Positions 1 to 6,268 of a stretch of 6,578 bases of DNA are shown here, in pieces. The notes beneath the pieces are model-generated. The model was not told the DNA's origin. It ran no database searches and was given only the letters and a program-made list of their open reading frames with translations. The translations under genes and the position numbers were made by a program. Origin of the DNA: an uncultured Bacteroidales bacterium (GTDB lineage Bacteria > Bacteroidota > Bacteroidia > Bacteroidales > UBA932); assembly GCA_946617545.1 (NCBI GenBank), contig CAMOKK010000077.1, positions 1 through 6,578 on the forward strand, in the 5' to 3' direction. Position 1 is the stretch's first letter; the number at the start of each line of letters is the position of its first letter.

Positions 1-14
1 GAATGATATAAGAA

Positions 15-43
15 ATTTCTCGTTCAAAATTTGAACGAGAAAT
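15..43. terminator. Near-perfect 29-bp palindrome after glpT; probable terminator, possibly an operator
   Basis: The arms at 15-28 (ATTTCTCGTTCAAA) and 30-43 are exact reverse complements around the single base at 29. It lies 45 bases beyond the glpT stop codon, and on the minus strand it is followed by a moderately T-rich stretch. This position fits a terminator for the glpABCT operon. The stem is AT-rich, lacks the GC-rich core of a strong intrinsic terminator, and would need to open a few central bases to form a loop. A dimeric regulator's operator for a gene left of the window is a real alternative. The rest of 1-87 is AT-rich with a direct repeat ACTATAT at 44-50 and 52-58; I see no gene there. 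Confidence 0.5.
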
Positions 44-87
44 ACTATATAACTATATGAGTGATAATTAGTTAGTTGTCAAGGCTT

Positions 88-1464
88 TCAGGCGGCGCGG
101 CGCTCTTCCTTGTAAGTGAGGCCCATGAAGAAGATGGCCAGGAGGCAGGCGGCAATCAGGAGCAGGAAGGTCCAGTTCCAGCCGGCGGTCTGGGCCACCC
201 AGCCAATCACCGTATTGGCCAGGATGAAGGTGCCCAGGAAATAGCCGAAGAAGCCGGTGAGGCCGGCGGCGGTGCCGGCAGCGTTCTTGGGAGCCAGATC
301 CAGGGCCTGTACGCCGATGAGCATCACGGGGCCGTAGATGAAGAAGCCGATGCCGATGAGGCAGATGATGACCATGGTGAGGTTGTCGATGAACTGCCAG
401 TAAAGAACGATGAAAACCAGCACCAGGGCCATGAAGAGCATGGTGGGCAGGGCGCGTTTGCCGTGGAAGAGCTTGTCCGACATCCAGCCGCAGAGCAGCG
501 TACCCGGAATGGCGGCAAACTCATAGGCGAAATAGGCCCAGCCGGCGCTCTTGAGGTCGATTCCCTTTTCCGTGAGGATGGTGGGCGCCCAGTCCAGGCA
601 GCCGTAACGGACCATGTACACGAAGGCGTTGGCCAGGGCGATGTACCAGAGGAACTTGTTGTTGAGCACGTACTGGAAGAATATTTCCTTGGCCGTAAGG
701 GTTTCCTCATGCTTGGCCGAATAGTTCTTGGGGTAGTCGTTCCTCCAGGCTTCCACGGAAGGAAGGCCGCAGGACTGCGGGGTGTCCCTGAGAAGGATAT
801 AGGCCAGCAGGGCGATGAAGATGGCGACGGCCGCGGGGAAGGCAAAGGTGCCGATGAGGAAGTACAGCTCCGTATGGGAACCATAGAACCAGCTGCCGAA
901 CCAGACGGCGCCGTAAGTGGCCATGGGACCCACCAGGGCGCCGCCCACGTTGTGGGCGCAGTTCCAGATGCTCATCATGGTACCCCGTTCGCCGGTAGAG
1001 AACCAGTGGGTCATGACGCGGCCGCAGGGAGGCCAGCCCATGCCGTTGAACCAGCCCACCAGGGCATTCAGGATGCCCATGACCAAGATGGCCAGGGCTT
1101 TGTGCTCCGCGCCGATAAACTGGATGGGCACAATCATGAAGCACATGGAAATGGCCGTCAGAACCAGGCCCAGGGGCAGGAAAATACGGGCGTTGGAACG
1201 GTCGCTGACACTGCCCATCAGGAATTTGGACAGGGCGTAGGCGGCGGCGTTCAGGCCCAGGACAAAGCCCAGTTCCGTTTTATCGAAGCCAAGGGGCGCC
1301 ATGGCCGGGATGGCCATGGACAGGTTCTTTCTTACCAGGTAGAAACCGGCATAGCCGATAAAGGCGCCCAGGAAGACTTGGAGGCGCAAACGCTTGTACT
1401 TGGCGTCGGCTTCGGGGCCGGTCTGTGCCGGCAGGTAGGCCGGCTGTTGCAAAAATTTGAGCAT
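88..1464 (-). CDS. glpT: Glycerol-3-phosphate transporter GlpT (MFS antiporter)
   Basis: This is an inner-membrane major facilitator protein that exchanges external sn-glycerol-3-phosphate for internal phosphate. Its 458 residues match the family's usual length (about 450). It is very hydrophobic, consistent with 12 membrane segments and a cytoplasmic central loop around residues 226-262. Segment 1 holds the organophosphate-antiporter signature GYAGFYLVRKN, with R45 and K80 at the same numbers as key residues in E. coli GlpT. R286 in VRYGCLDW matches the second phosphate-binding arginine (E. coli R269), and H171 in WNCAHNVGG matches the conserved histidine. The GMGWPPCGRV motif and RDTPQSCGLP also favour GlpT over hexose-phosphate (UhpT) or regulatory (UhpC) relatives. 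It is the last gene of the operon, starting 11 bases after the glpC stop with no clear Shine-Dalgarno. In E. coli glpT is divergent from glpABC; here it is co-transcribed. The stop is TGA at 88-90. Confidence 0.95.
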   Translation of the reverse strand: MLKFLQQPAYLPAQTGPEADAKYKRLRLQVFLGAFIGYAGFYLVRKNLSMAIPAMAPLGFDKTELGFVLGLNAAAYALSKFLMGSVSDRSNARIFLPLGLVLTAISMCFMIVPIQFIGAEHKALAILVMGILNALVGWFNGMGWPPCGRVMTHWFSTGERGTMMSIWNCAHNVGGALVGPMATYGAVWFGSWFYGSHTELYFLIGTFAFPAAVAIFIALLAYILLRDTPQSCGLPSVEAWRNDYPKNYSAKHEETLTAKEIFFQYVLNNKFLWYIALANAFVYMVRYGCLDWAPTILTEKGIDLKSAGWAYFAYEFAAIPGTLLCGWMSDKLFHGKRALPTMLFMALVLVFIVLYWQFIDNLTMVIICLIGIGFFIYGPVMLIGVQALDLAPKNAAGTAAGLTGFFGYFLGTFILANTVIGWVAQTAGWNWTFLLLIAACLLAIFFMGLTYKEERRAA

Positions 1465-1475
1465 AATGTTATAGT

Positions 1476-2687
1476 TTATTCCAATGCATCGGCCAGGATG
1501 GAGATGGGATTCTGGACGGGATAGCCGGTACTCATCTCAATCTGCCATTTGCAGGTTTCGCAGTCGCAGGCCACTACGTCCGGATTGACGGTGCGGATGT
1601 TCTCGAACAGGGGTTCGCCGATGGCCTGGGAGGTCTTGTAGTTCTCTTTTTTGAAGCCGTAGGTGCCGGCGATGCCGCAGCAGGCGCTGTCCAGCAGGGT
1701 GAATTCCACGCCGGGAATCATCCGGAGGAGTTTCTCCGAGAAGACGCCCCAGCCCAGTTTCTCCATGTGGCAGGGCGTATGGTAGGCGATTTTCTTGTGG
1801 AAATCCTTGCGGAAAGGGAGTGCGGCGCCCTGTTCCAACTTCTCATAGATGAAGCGGGAGGCCAGCAGGACGGAGTCCCGTACGGCGGAATTGTCCACGC
1901 CCAGCAGTTCCGGATACTCGTCCCGGAGGGTGAGGGTGCAGGTGGAGGAGGTGGTGACAATCTTGAGCCCTTTCTCCACGGCTTTTTCCAGCACGGCCAC
2001 GTTGTGCGTGGCGTGGGCCGTGGCTTCCTTTGTCATCTTGTTGGTGATGAGGGCTATGCCGCAGCATTTCTCCTTGTCCAAAAGCTGTACGCCCACCCCC
2101 AGGGCATTGAGCACCTTGACCAGGTCTTTGCCCAGTTGGGGATAGTTGTAGTTGACATAGCAGCCGTGAAAATAGGCCACCTGCTGGGGAAAGGCCGCCT
2201 GCTCCTTGCGCTGACGGTTCAGCCAGAACTCGAAGCTGCGTCCGCTGTACTTGGGGAAGCTGCGGTGCCGGTCTATGGCCAGGATGGCGTCCAGGGCCGT
2301 TTTGGTGACGCCCATTCCCGTTACCAGGTTGGCGACGGGGGCTATCGGCCTGACCATTTTGCCCATGAAATCCGTAGAGGCCAGGATGCGGTCTCGCAGT
2401 TTGATGGGGGAGTGGTCGTACTTGAGGCGGGCGCTTTGGATGAGGTCGGCCACTTTGACCCCGGAAGGGCAGGCTACCTCGCAGCGCTTGCAGTTGAGGC
2501 AGTATTTGAGGGCGGCGTCAAAGAAGGCCGGGTCTTTGAGGCGCAGCCTTTCTCCGTCCGGACCGGCCTGTTTGGGACCCGGATACAGCGGGTTCACTTC
2601 CAGTACGGGGCAGTAAACCGTACACACCGTACATTTGGTGCATTCCTCGAAATTGTGAGGACTTACCGTATATTCTTGGTACTTCAT
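1476..2687 (-). CDS. glpC: Anaerobic glycerol-3-phosphate dehydrogenase subunit C (iron-sulfur subunit)
   Basis: GlpC carries electrons from the GlpAB flavoprotein to the quinone pool and anchors the complex at the membrane. The protein is 403 residues, close to E. coli GlpC (396). The N-terminus has two four-cysteine clusters typical of [4Fe-4S] ferredoxin domains: C16, C19, C22, C26-P and C63, C66, C69, C73-P. Two CCG (cysteine-rich) domains follow, as in heterodisulfide reductase HdrB: one with HGC at 174-176 and CCG at 208-210, the other with PCH at 305-307 and CCG at 336-338. The C-terminal part contains CDCETCKWQ. The same architecture occurs in lactate utilisation (LldE/LutA) and glycolate oxidase (GlcF) subunits, but position directly after glpA and glpB decides the assignment. 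The ATG overlaps the glpB stop (ATGA at 2684-2687), implying translational coupling. No obvious transmembrane segment is seen, so membrane association is probably peripheral. Confidence 0.94.
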   Translation of the reverse strand: MKYQEYTVSPHNFEECTKCTVCTVYCPVLEVNPLYPGPKQAGPDGERLRLKDPAFFDAALKYCLNCKRCEVACPSGVKVADLIQSARLKYDHSPIKLRDRILASTDFMGKMVRPIAPVANLVTGMGVTKTALDAILAIDRHRSFPKYSGRSFEFWLNRQRKEQAAFPQQVAYFHGCYVNYNYPQLGKDLVKVLNALGVGVQLLDKEKCCGIALITNKMTKEATAHATHNVAVLEKAVEKGLKIVTTSSTCTLTLRDEYPELLGVDNSAVRDSVLLASRFIYEKLEQGAALPFRKDFHKKIAYHTPCHMEKLGWGVFSEKLLRMIPGVEFTLLDSACCGIAGTYGFKKENYKTSQAIGEPLFENIRTVNPDVVACDCETCKWQIEMSTGYPVQNPISILADALE

Positions 2688-3895
2688 GCCTGTGATTCTA
2701 CAGATTCTTCGCTTTGCTCAGAATGACAAGGGCTGTTGTCAGAATGACAAGGGCTGTTGTCTGAATGAGAAGGGACGGGGCCGGAGAGGATGGAGTCTGC
2801 GGCCTTGAGGGCGCTTCGGAGGCACATGCCGGCCCCCGTTCCCAGTTCCGGATGCGTGGCGCCCAGGATGGAACCGGCGGCGTACAGGTTGGAAAGGGGA
2901 GCGCCATCCTTCAGCACCCTCAGGTCCCCGTCCGTACATACGCCGAAGCCGATATAGGGCTGTTTTTCCGCAAAGGAGGGGTTGTACCAGCCGTTTCTGT
3001 CCGGGAGGAAGGAGACATCGGCCCCGAAAATGGGCTCGTACACCTTTTCCGGTGTGGAAGAGAGGCCCTTGGAGAAGAAGGAGCCGGTGGCCAGGATGAA
3101 TGTTCCGGCTTCCAGGTAGTGCTGTCCCAGGTTTTTGGTGACCACGCTGTGTACCACGCCTTCGTACAGGTGGGCCTGGACCACCTCGTCTCCCATCAGA
3201 TAGGTTCCTCCCAGGACGCCGTAACGATGCTTCAGCAGATGCAGCGTGCGGATGCCCGGAACGGAAGGGGGCAGGGTGCCGGCAAAAACCACCTGGGCCG
3301 GCAGGCTCTGGCGGATACGCCCCGGGATGGAGGCGTCCTGCAGGCCGAAGACCTGGGGGAGGATGACGGTGTCGTCGTCCTTCAGAAGCAGGCGCACCTC
3401 CTGTACCACCTTCTCCCAATTGCGGTCCAGGGTGCGGGCCAGCTGGACGGAGCGCATCTCTCCGGGGGCCTTGATGCCCATTTCCGTCAGGTTGAGGAAG
3501 CGGATGCGCACGTCCATGCCCGCTTCTTCCAGGCCCTGGGCAATGAAGGAGGAGAAGAAGTCGTGGTAGCCCACAATGTTCACCAGCAGCACCTTTTTCC
3601 CGAATTGGGGCTTTGGGAAAAGGCTGATGTCTTCCAGTGAAAGGGCCGACGGGCGGAAGGTGCCCATGGGCATCAGGCGCACCCCTTCTTTATAATGCAG
3701 GTGGATGCCGGCCTCCGAAAAGAGGTCGGCCAGCTCGCGGGTGGGTTCTCCGAAAGACTCGAAACTGCCGGAGAAGAAATGCAGGGCATTCTGTCCGGAA
3801 CTGACGATGGCCGTGTTTTGCCCGGCCTTCTGCAGACGGATGCCGGCCACCAGTCCGGTGAGGCCGCCGCCGATAATTACGGTATCAAATCTCAT
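2684..3895 (-). CDS. glpB: Anaerobic glycerol-3-phosphate dehydrogenase subunit B
   Basis: GlpB is the second flavoprotein-like subunit of the GlpABC complex and pairs with catalytic GlpA in the cytoplasm. The 403-residue protein begins with a Rossmann dinucleotide-binding motif, VIIGGGLTGL (residues 6-15). Family landmarks seen in E. coli GlpB recur in order: PPSVPGIRTLHLL, GGTYLMGDEVV, ILATGSFFSKGL, a GWYNPSF segment, and the closing flavin-site stretch NLYAAGSILG followed by GAG at 354-356. Homology to GlpB appears to end near residue 371. Residues 375-403 are an unusual hydrophilic tail (PSHSDNS, PCHSDNS, PCHSEQS, then EESVESQA) encoded by tandem repeats described separately. The start codon overlaps the glpA stop as ATGA (3892-3895), and the stop overlaps the glpC start the same way, so the three subunits are probably made in balanced amounts. 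Subunit identity is firm; any function of the tail is unknown. Confidence 0.93.
   Translation of the reverse strand: MRFDTVIIGGGLTGLVAGIRLQKAGQNTAIVSSGQNALHFFSGSFESFGEPTRELADLFSEAGIHLHYKEGVRLMPMGTFRPSALSLEDISLFPKPQFGKKVLLVNIVGYHDFFSSFIAQGLEEAGMDVRIRFLNLTEMGIKAPGEMRSVQLARTLDRNWEKVVQEVRLLLKDDDTVILPQVFGLQDASIPGRIRQSLPAQVVFAGTLPPSVPGIRTLHLLKHRYGVLGGTYLMGDEVVQAHLYEGVVHSVVTKNLGQHYLEAGTFILATGSFFSKGLSSTPEKVYEPIFGADVSFLPDRNGWYNPSFAEKQPYIGFGVCTDGDLRVLKDGAPLSNLYAAGSILGATHPELGTGAGMCLRSALKAADSILSGPVPSHSDNSPCHSDNSPCHSEQSEESVESQA
2694..2773 (-). repeat. Tandem 21-bp repeat and dispersed-repeat-like element forming the glpB 3' end
   Basis: Read on the minus strand, two full 21-bp units lie at 2753-2773 and 2732-2752, and a third begins at 2711-2731. 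The first two differ at only two positions. The third matches for its first 15 bases (CCTTGTCATTCTGA is shared) and then continues as GCAAAGCGAAGAATCTG. Because 21 is a multiple of three, each unit adds seven residues (PSHSDNS, PCHSDNS, PCHSEQS). The segment CATTCTGAGCAAAGCGAAG closely resembles a short sequence I recall as highly repeated between genes in many bacterial genomes, whose translation reads HSERSEES. It is partly palindromic (ATTCT and AGAAT flanking GC...GC). Whether copies exist elsewhere in this genome cannot be seen here. Confidence 0.85.
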
Positions 3896-5487
3896 AGGCC
3901 CAGAACATTTTTATAGACCCACTGGGTATATTCGGCCTCCCGGAGGGTATCTCCCCAGCCGATGGGGAAGTTGCCCTTCCAGCGCTCCTGGAGGAAGGAG
4001 GCCACATCTTTCCTTTCCCTTTCCACGCAGCCGTGCGCCTTGGCCAGCAGCCCGGCGGCCCGGCAGGCGCAGAACTCTCCCTGGCAGGTGCCCATGCCCA
4101 CCCGTGTGCGGCGGCGCAGGTCCGTGAGGGAATTCACGTCCATGCGGTCGATGGCTTCGTTCACTTCTCCCACGCTCACTTCCTCGCATTCACAGACGAG
4201 GGCTTCGTCCCGGCGGTCTTCGCTGCGGATGCGGGACACGCGGCTGCCCATGCGGGAGGCGGCCGCCTTCTGGCCGGTGGAAGGGTTCTCCCAAATCTTG
4301 CGGGCCACTTCCTCGTAGGAGCCCTCTTCCGAGCCCGGGAGGGCTTTCACGGCCGTTTCACAGGCCTTGTCCACGCCCAGCTTGCGGCAGACGGCGTCCG
4401 TGGCCATTTCGGCCATCAGGCGATAGGTGGTGAGCTTGCCGCCGGTGATGGTGACAAAGCCCTTGATGCCGTCCCGGGTCTCGTGGTCCAGGCAGACGAT
4501 GCCGCGGGAGATGTTCCGGCCGGAAGGGTCGTTCTCTTCGCTCACCAGCGGACGCACGCCGGCATAGGCTCTCAGGATGCGGGTCGAAAGCAGGCCGGGG
4601 GCCAGTTTGGCGCCCTCGGTGATAAGGAGGTTCACTTCTTCCGGAGTCACCGCCACGTTCAGGCATTCTTCTATCGGGATGCGGGAAGAGGTGGTGCCGA
4701 TAATGCAAACTGTGTCTCCGGGGACCAGGATATCGGCATTGGAGGGCTTGCGGCAGCGGTTGATGACCATGTTGTTTACCCGGTGGGCGAAGATGAGGAG
4801 AGCGCCCTTGGCGGGGAACATGGTGAGGCGGGTGCCGGCCATCCGGCAGATTTGCTCTCCCCATACGCCGCTGGCGTTCACGATGACCGGGGCGTAGTAG
4901 TCTTTCTCCTCTCCGCTGAGGCGGTTGCGGGTATGGATGCCCTTGATGGTATTCTCTTCCTGGATGAGCCCCGTCACCTCCGTGTGCAGGCGCACCTGGC
5001 CTCCGTGCAGTTTGGCGTCCAGCATATTGGCGGCGCACAGGCGGAAGGGGTCCACGCTGGCGTCCGGCACGCGGACGGCGCCGATAATCTCCGGATTCAC
5101 CGAAGGTTCCAGGCGGCGGGCCAGGTCCGGGTCTATGATTTCGGCCGATATGCCCGAAGCGCGGCAGGCCTCCACGAAGGTGGCCTGATAGCCCAGGTCG
5201 TCTTCCGGCAGGGTGATGAACAGGCCGTCGGAAGGGTCTATGCAGTGTGAGGCTATCTTTCTGAGAATCAGGTTTTCCCGGATACATTCCGCGCCGGATT
5301 CCGCATCGTTGACGGCATACCTTGCCCCTGAGTGCAGCAGGCCGTGGTTGCGGCCTGTGGCACCGGTGGCAATGTCTGAACGATCTACCAGGAGGGTGCG
5401 CAAGCCGCGCATGGCGCAGTCCCGCTGGGTTCCGGCCCCCGTAATGCCGCCGCCGATGATGATGACATCAAATTCGTTAGGCTTCAT
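3892..5487 (-). CDS. glpA: Anaerobic glycerol-3-phosphate dehydrogenase subunit A (FAD-dependent catalytic subunit)
   Basis: GlpA oxidises sn-glycerol-3-phosphate to dihydroxyacetone phosphate with FAD, feeding electrons to GlpC and the quinone pool. The 531 residues compare with 542 in E. coli GlpA. The N-terminus carries the FAD-binding Rossmann motif VIIIGGGITGAG (residues 8-19), followed by the family stretch ATGATGRNHGLLHSGARYA. The sequence ITGGKLTTYRLMAE near the end of the oxidoreductase domain is characteristic of glycerol-3-phosphate dehydrogenases. A C-terminal BFD-like [2Fe-2S] domain has C432 and C434 (CECEE), then C468 and C473 (GTCQGEFC), with an extra C475. This domain separates GlpA from the aerobic enzyme GlpD. 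It is the first gene of the operon, with ATG at 5487 about 22 bases below a TATATTTG promoter element, and its stop overlaps glpB. No signal peptide or membrane segment is visible. Confidence 0.96.
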   Translation of the reverse strand: MKPNEFDVIIIGGGITGAGTQRDCAMRGLRTLLVDRSDIATGATGRNHGLLHSGARYAVNDAESGAECIRENLILRKIASHCIDPSDGLFITLPEDDLGYQATFVEACRASGISAEIIDPDLARRLEPSVNPEIIGAVRVPDASVDPFRLCAANMLDAKLHGGQVRLHTEVTGLIQEENTIKGIHTRNRLSGEEKDYYAPVIVNASGVWGEQICRMAGTRLTMFPAKGALLIFAHRVNNMVINRCRKPSNADILVPGDTVCIIGTTSSRIPIEECLNVAVTPEEVNLLITEGAKLAPGLLSTRILRAYAGVRPLVSEENDPSGRNISRGIVCLDHETRDGIKGFVTITGGKLTTYRLMAEMATDAVCRKLGVDKACETAVKALPGSEEGSYEEVARKIWENPSTGQKAAASRMGSRVSRIRSEDRRDEALVCECEEVSVGEVNEAIDRMDVNSLTDLRRRTRVGMGTCQGEFCACRAAGLLAKAHGCVERERKDVASFLQERWKGNFPIGWGDTLREAEYTQWVYKNVLGL

Positions 5488-5508
5488 TGTTTCTTAATTA
5501 GAGATATA

Positions 5509-5516
5509 CAAATATA
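5509..5516 (-). promoter_or_regulatory. Putative -7 promoter element of the glpABCT operon
   Basis: The minus strand reads TATATTTG, an exact match to the Bacteroidota -7 consensus TAnnTTTG. It ends 21 bases before the glpA start codon, so transcription would begin near 5503 and give a very short leader of about 15 bases. No convincing -33 TTTG element is seen at the usual distance upstream, so the promoter may be weak or need an activator. The start site is inferred from the motif alone. Confidence 0.55.
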
Positions 5517-5539
5517 GTGAATCTTTGCGAAATAATGCG

Positions 5540-5547
5540 TATATTTG
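5540..5547 (+). promoter_or_regulatory. Putative -7 promoter element of hypB
   Basis: The plus strand reads TATATTTG, again an exact TAnnTTTG match, 32 bases before the hypB ATG at 5580. Transcription would start near 5553 with a leader of about 26 bases that is A-rich and lacks a Shine-Dalgarno, which is common in Bacteroidota. A TTTG at 5524-5527 is only 12 bases upstream, too close for a normal -33 element. This promoter also argues against the upstream ATG codons at 5517 and 5535 as the hypB start. Confidence 0.5.
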
Positions 5548-5579
5548 ATGGACCAAATAACACTAAAACCAACCATTGC

Positions 5580-6257
5580 ATGACCGACGAAGTCAAAGTC
5601 ATTGAAATTAAGAAAAGTATCTTCGAAGAGAACGAAAAGGACGCCGATGCCCTCAGGGCGGAACTGAAGCAAAAAGGGGTTTTTCTCCTCAATCTGATGT
5701 CTTCTCCGGGCAGTGGCAAAACCACCACGCTCATCCGTACCATCGGCCTGTTGAAGGACAGGCTGCGCATGGCCGTGATGGAGGCCGATATAGACTCCGA
5801 CGTGGACGCCCGCAAAATCAAGGAGGCTACCGGCATCCCCTCTGTCCAGCTTCATACCGGCGGCATGTGCCACCTGGACGCGGAAATGACGCGCCAAGGT
5901 TTGGACCATGTGGCCCTGGACGGTCTGGACCTGGTGATTCTGGAAAACGTGGGCAATCTGGTATGCCCGGCCGAATTCGATACGGGCTCCGTGAAGAATG
6001 CCATGATTCTCTCTGTGCCGGAAGGCCATGACAAGCCGCTCAAATACCCCCTGATGTTCTCCATCTGCGATGTGGTGGTGATTAACAAGATGGACGTGCT
6101 GCCGTATTTTGACTTCGACCTGGAGAAGTGCAGGGAGTATGTTCACATGCGCAATCCCAAGGCGCAGGTGATTCCCATCTGCGCCAAGACGGGAGAGGGT
6201 GTGGAACTCTTCGCCCGGTGGCTGGAAGATGAGGTGAAACAGTGGAAACAACAATAA
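5580..6257 (+). CDS. hypB: Hydrogenase nickel incorporation GTPase HypB
   Basis: HypB is a cytoplasmic SIMIBI-class GTPase that, with HypA, delivers nickel to the large subunit of [NiFe]-hydrogenases during maturation; in some bacteria it also serves urease. The 225-residue protein has the P-loop SSPGSGKTT (residues 41-49), the switch region EADIDSDVDARKI (68-80), the metal-binding signature TGGMCHLDAEM (93-103) with C97 and H98, the diagnostic ENVGNLVCPAEFD (122-134), SVPEGHDKPLKYPLMF (145-160), and the guanine-specificity motif NKMD (169-172). It lacks the N-terminal CxxCGC nickel site of E. coli HypB and the histidine-rich stretch of rhizobial forms, so only the GTPase-domain metal site is present. 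The frame is open upstream to an ATG at 5517, but that start would lie before the predicted transcription start, and similarity begins only after residue 1 as chosen here. No hydrogenase structural gene is visible in the window. Confidence 0.95.
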   Translation: MTDEVKVIEIKKSIFEENEKDADALRAELKQKGVFLLNLMSSPGSGKTTTLIRTIGLLKDRLRMAVMEADIDSDVDARKIKEATGIPSVQLHTGGMCHLDAEMTRQGLDHVALDGLDLVILENVGNLVCPAEFDTGSVKNAMILSVPEGHDKPLKYPLMFSICDVVVINKMDVLPYFDFDLEKCREYVHMRNPKAQVIPICAKTGEGVELFARWLEDEVKQWKQQ

Positions 6258-6268
6258 AAACCTGATAT

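Noticed and set aside
76..1524. Long plus-strand open frame (482 codons) covering the whole of glpT
   Set aside because: It is antisense to a protein with strong GlpT motifs on the minus strand. Its translation is rich in G, H, Q, E and D with no recognisable domain, as expected from a codon-biased GC-rich gene read backwards.
1476..2687. GlpC as a lactate or glycolate oxidase or heterodisulfide reductase subunit
   Set aside because: The two-ferredoxin plus two-CCG layout is shared by these families, but overlap coupling to glpB and glpA and a glpT downstream make GlpC by far the best reading.
2711..2773. Repeats in glpB as a CRISPR array
   Set aside because: The copies are directly adjacent without spacers, lie inside a coding frame, and there are no cas genes nearby.
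4033..5250. Plus-strand open frame of 405 codons inside glpA
   Set aside because: It is the mirror of GlpA, which has clear FAD and [2Fe-2S] motifs on the opposite strand. Similar mirrors at 1767-2726 and 2765-3640 were dismissed for the same reason.
5517..5579. Longer hypB start at 5517 (21 extra codons)
   Set aside because: The extension overlaps the predicted TATATTTG promoter element and spells an AT-rich non-conserved peptide. The ATG at 5580 gives a normal HypB N-terminus.
5488..5579. Riboswitch or leader RNA before glpA or hypB
   Set aside because: The predicted leaders are only about 15 and 26 bases, too short for a known riboswitch, and no stable hairpin with a poly-T tract is seen.
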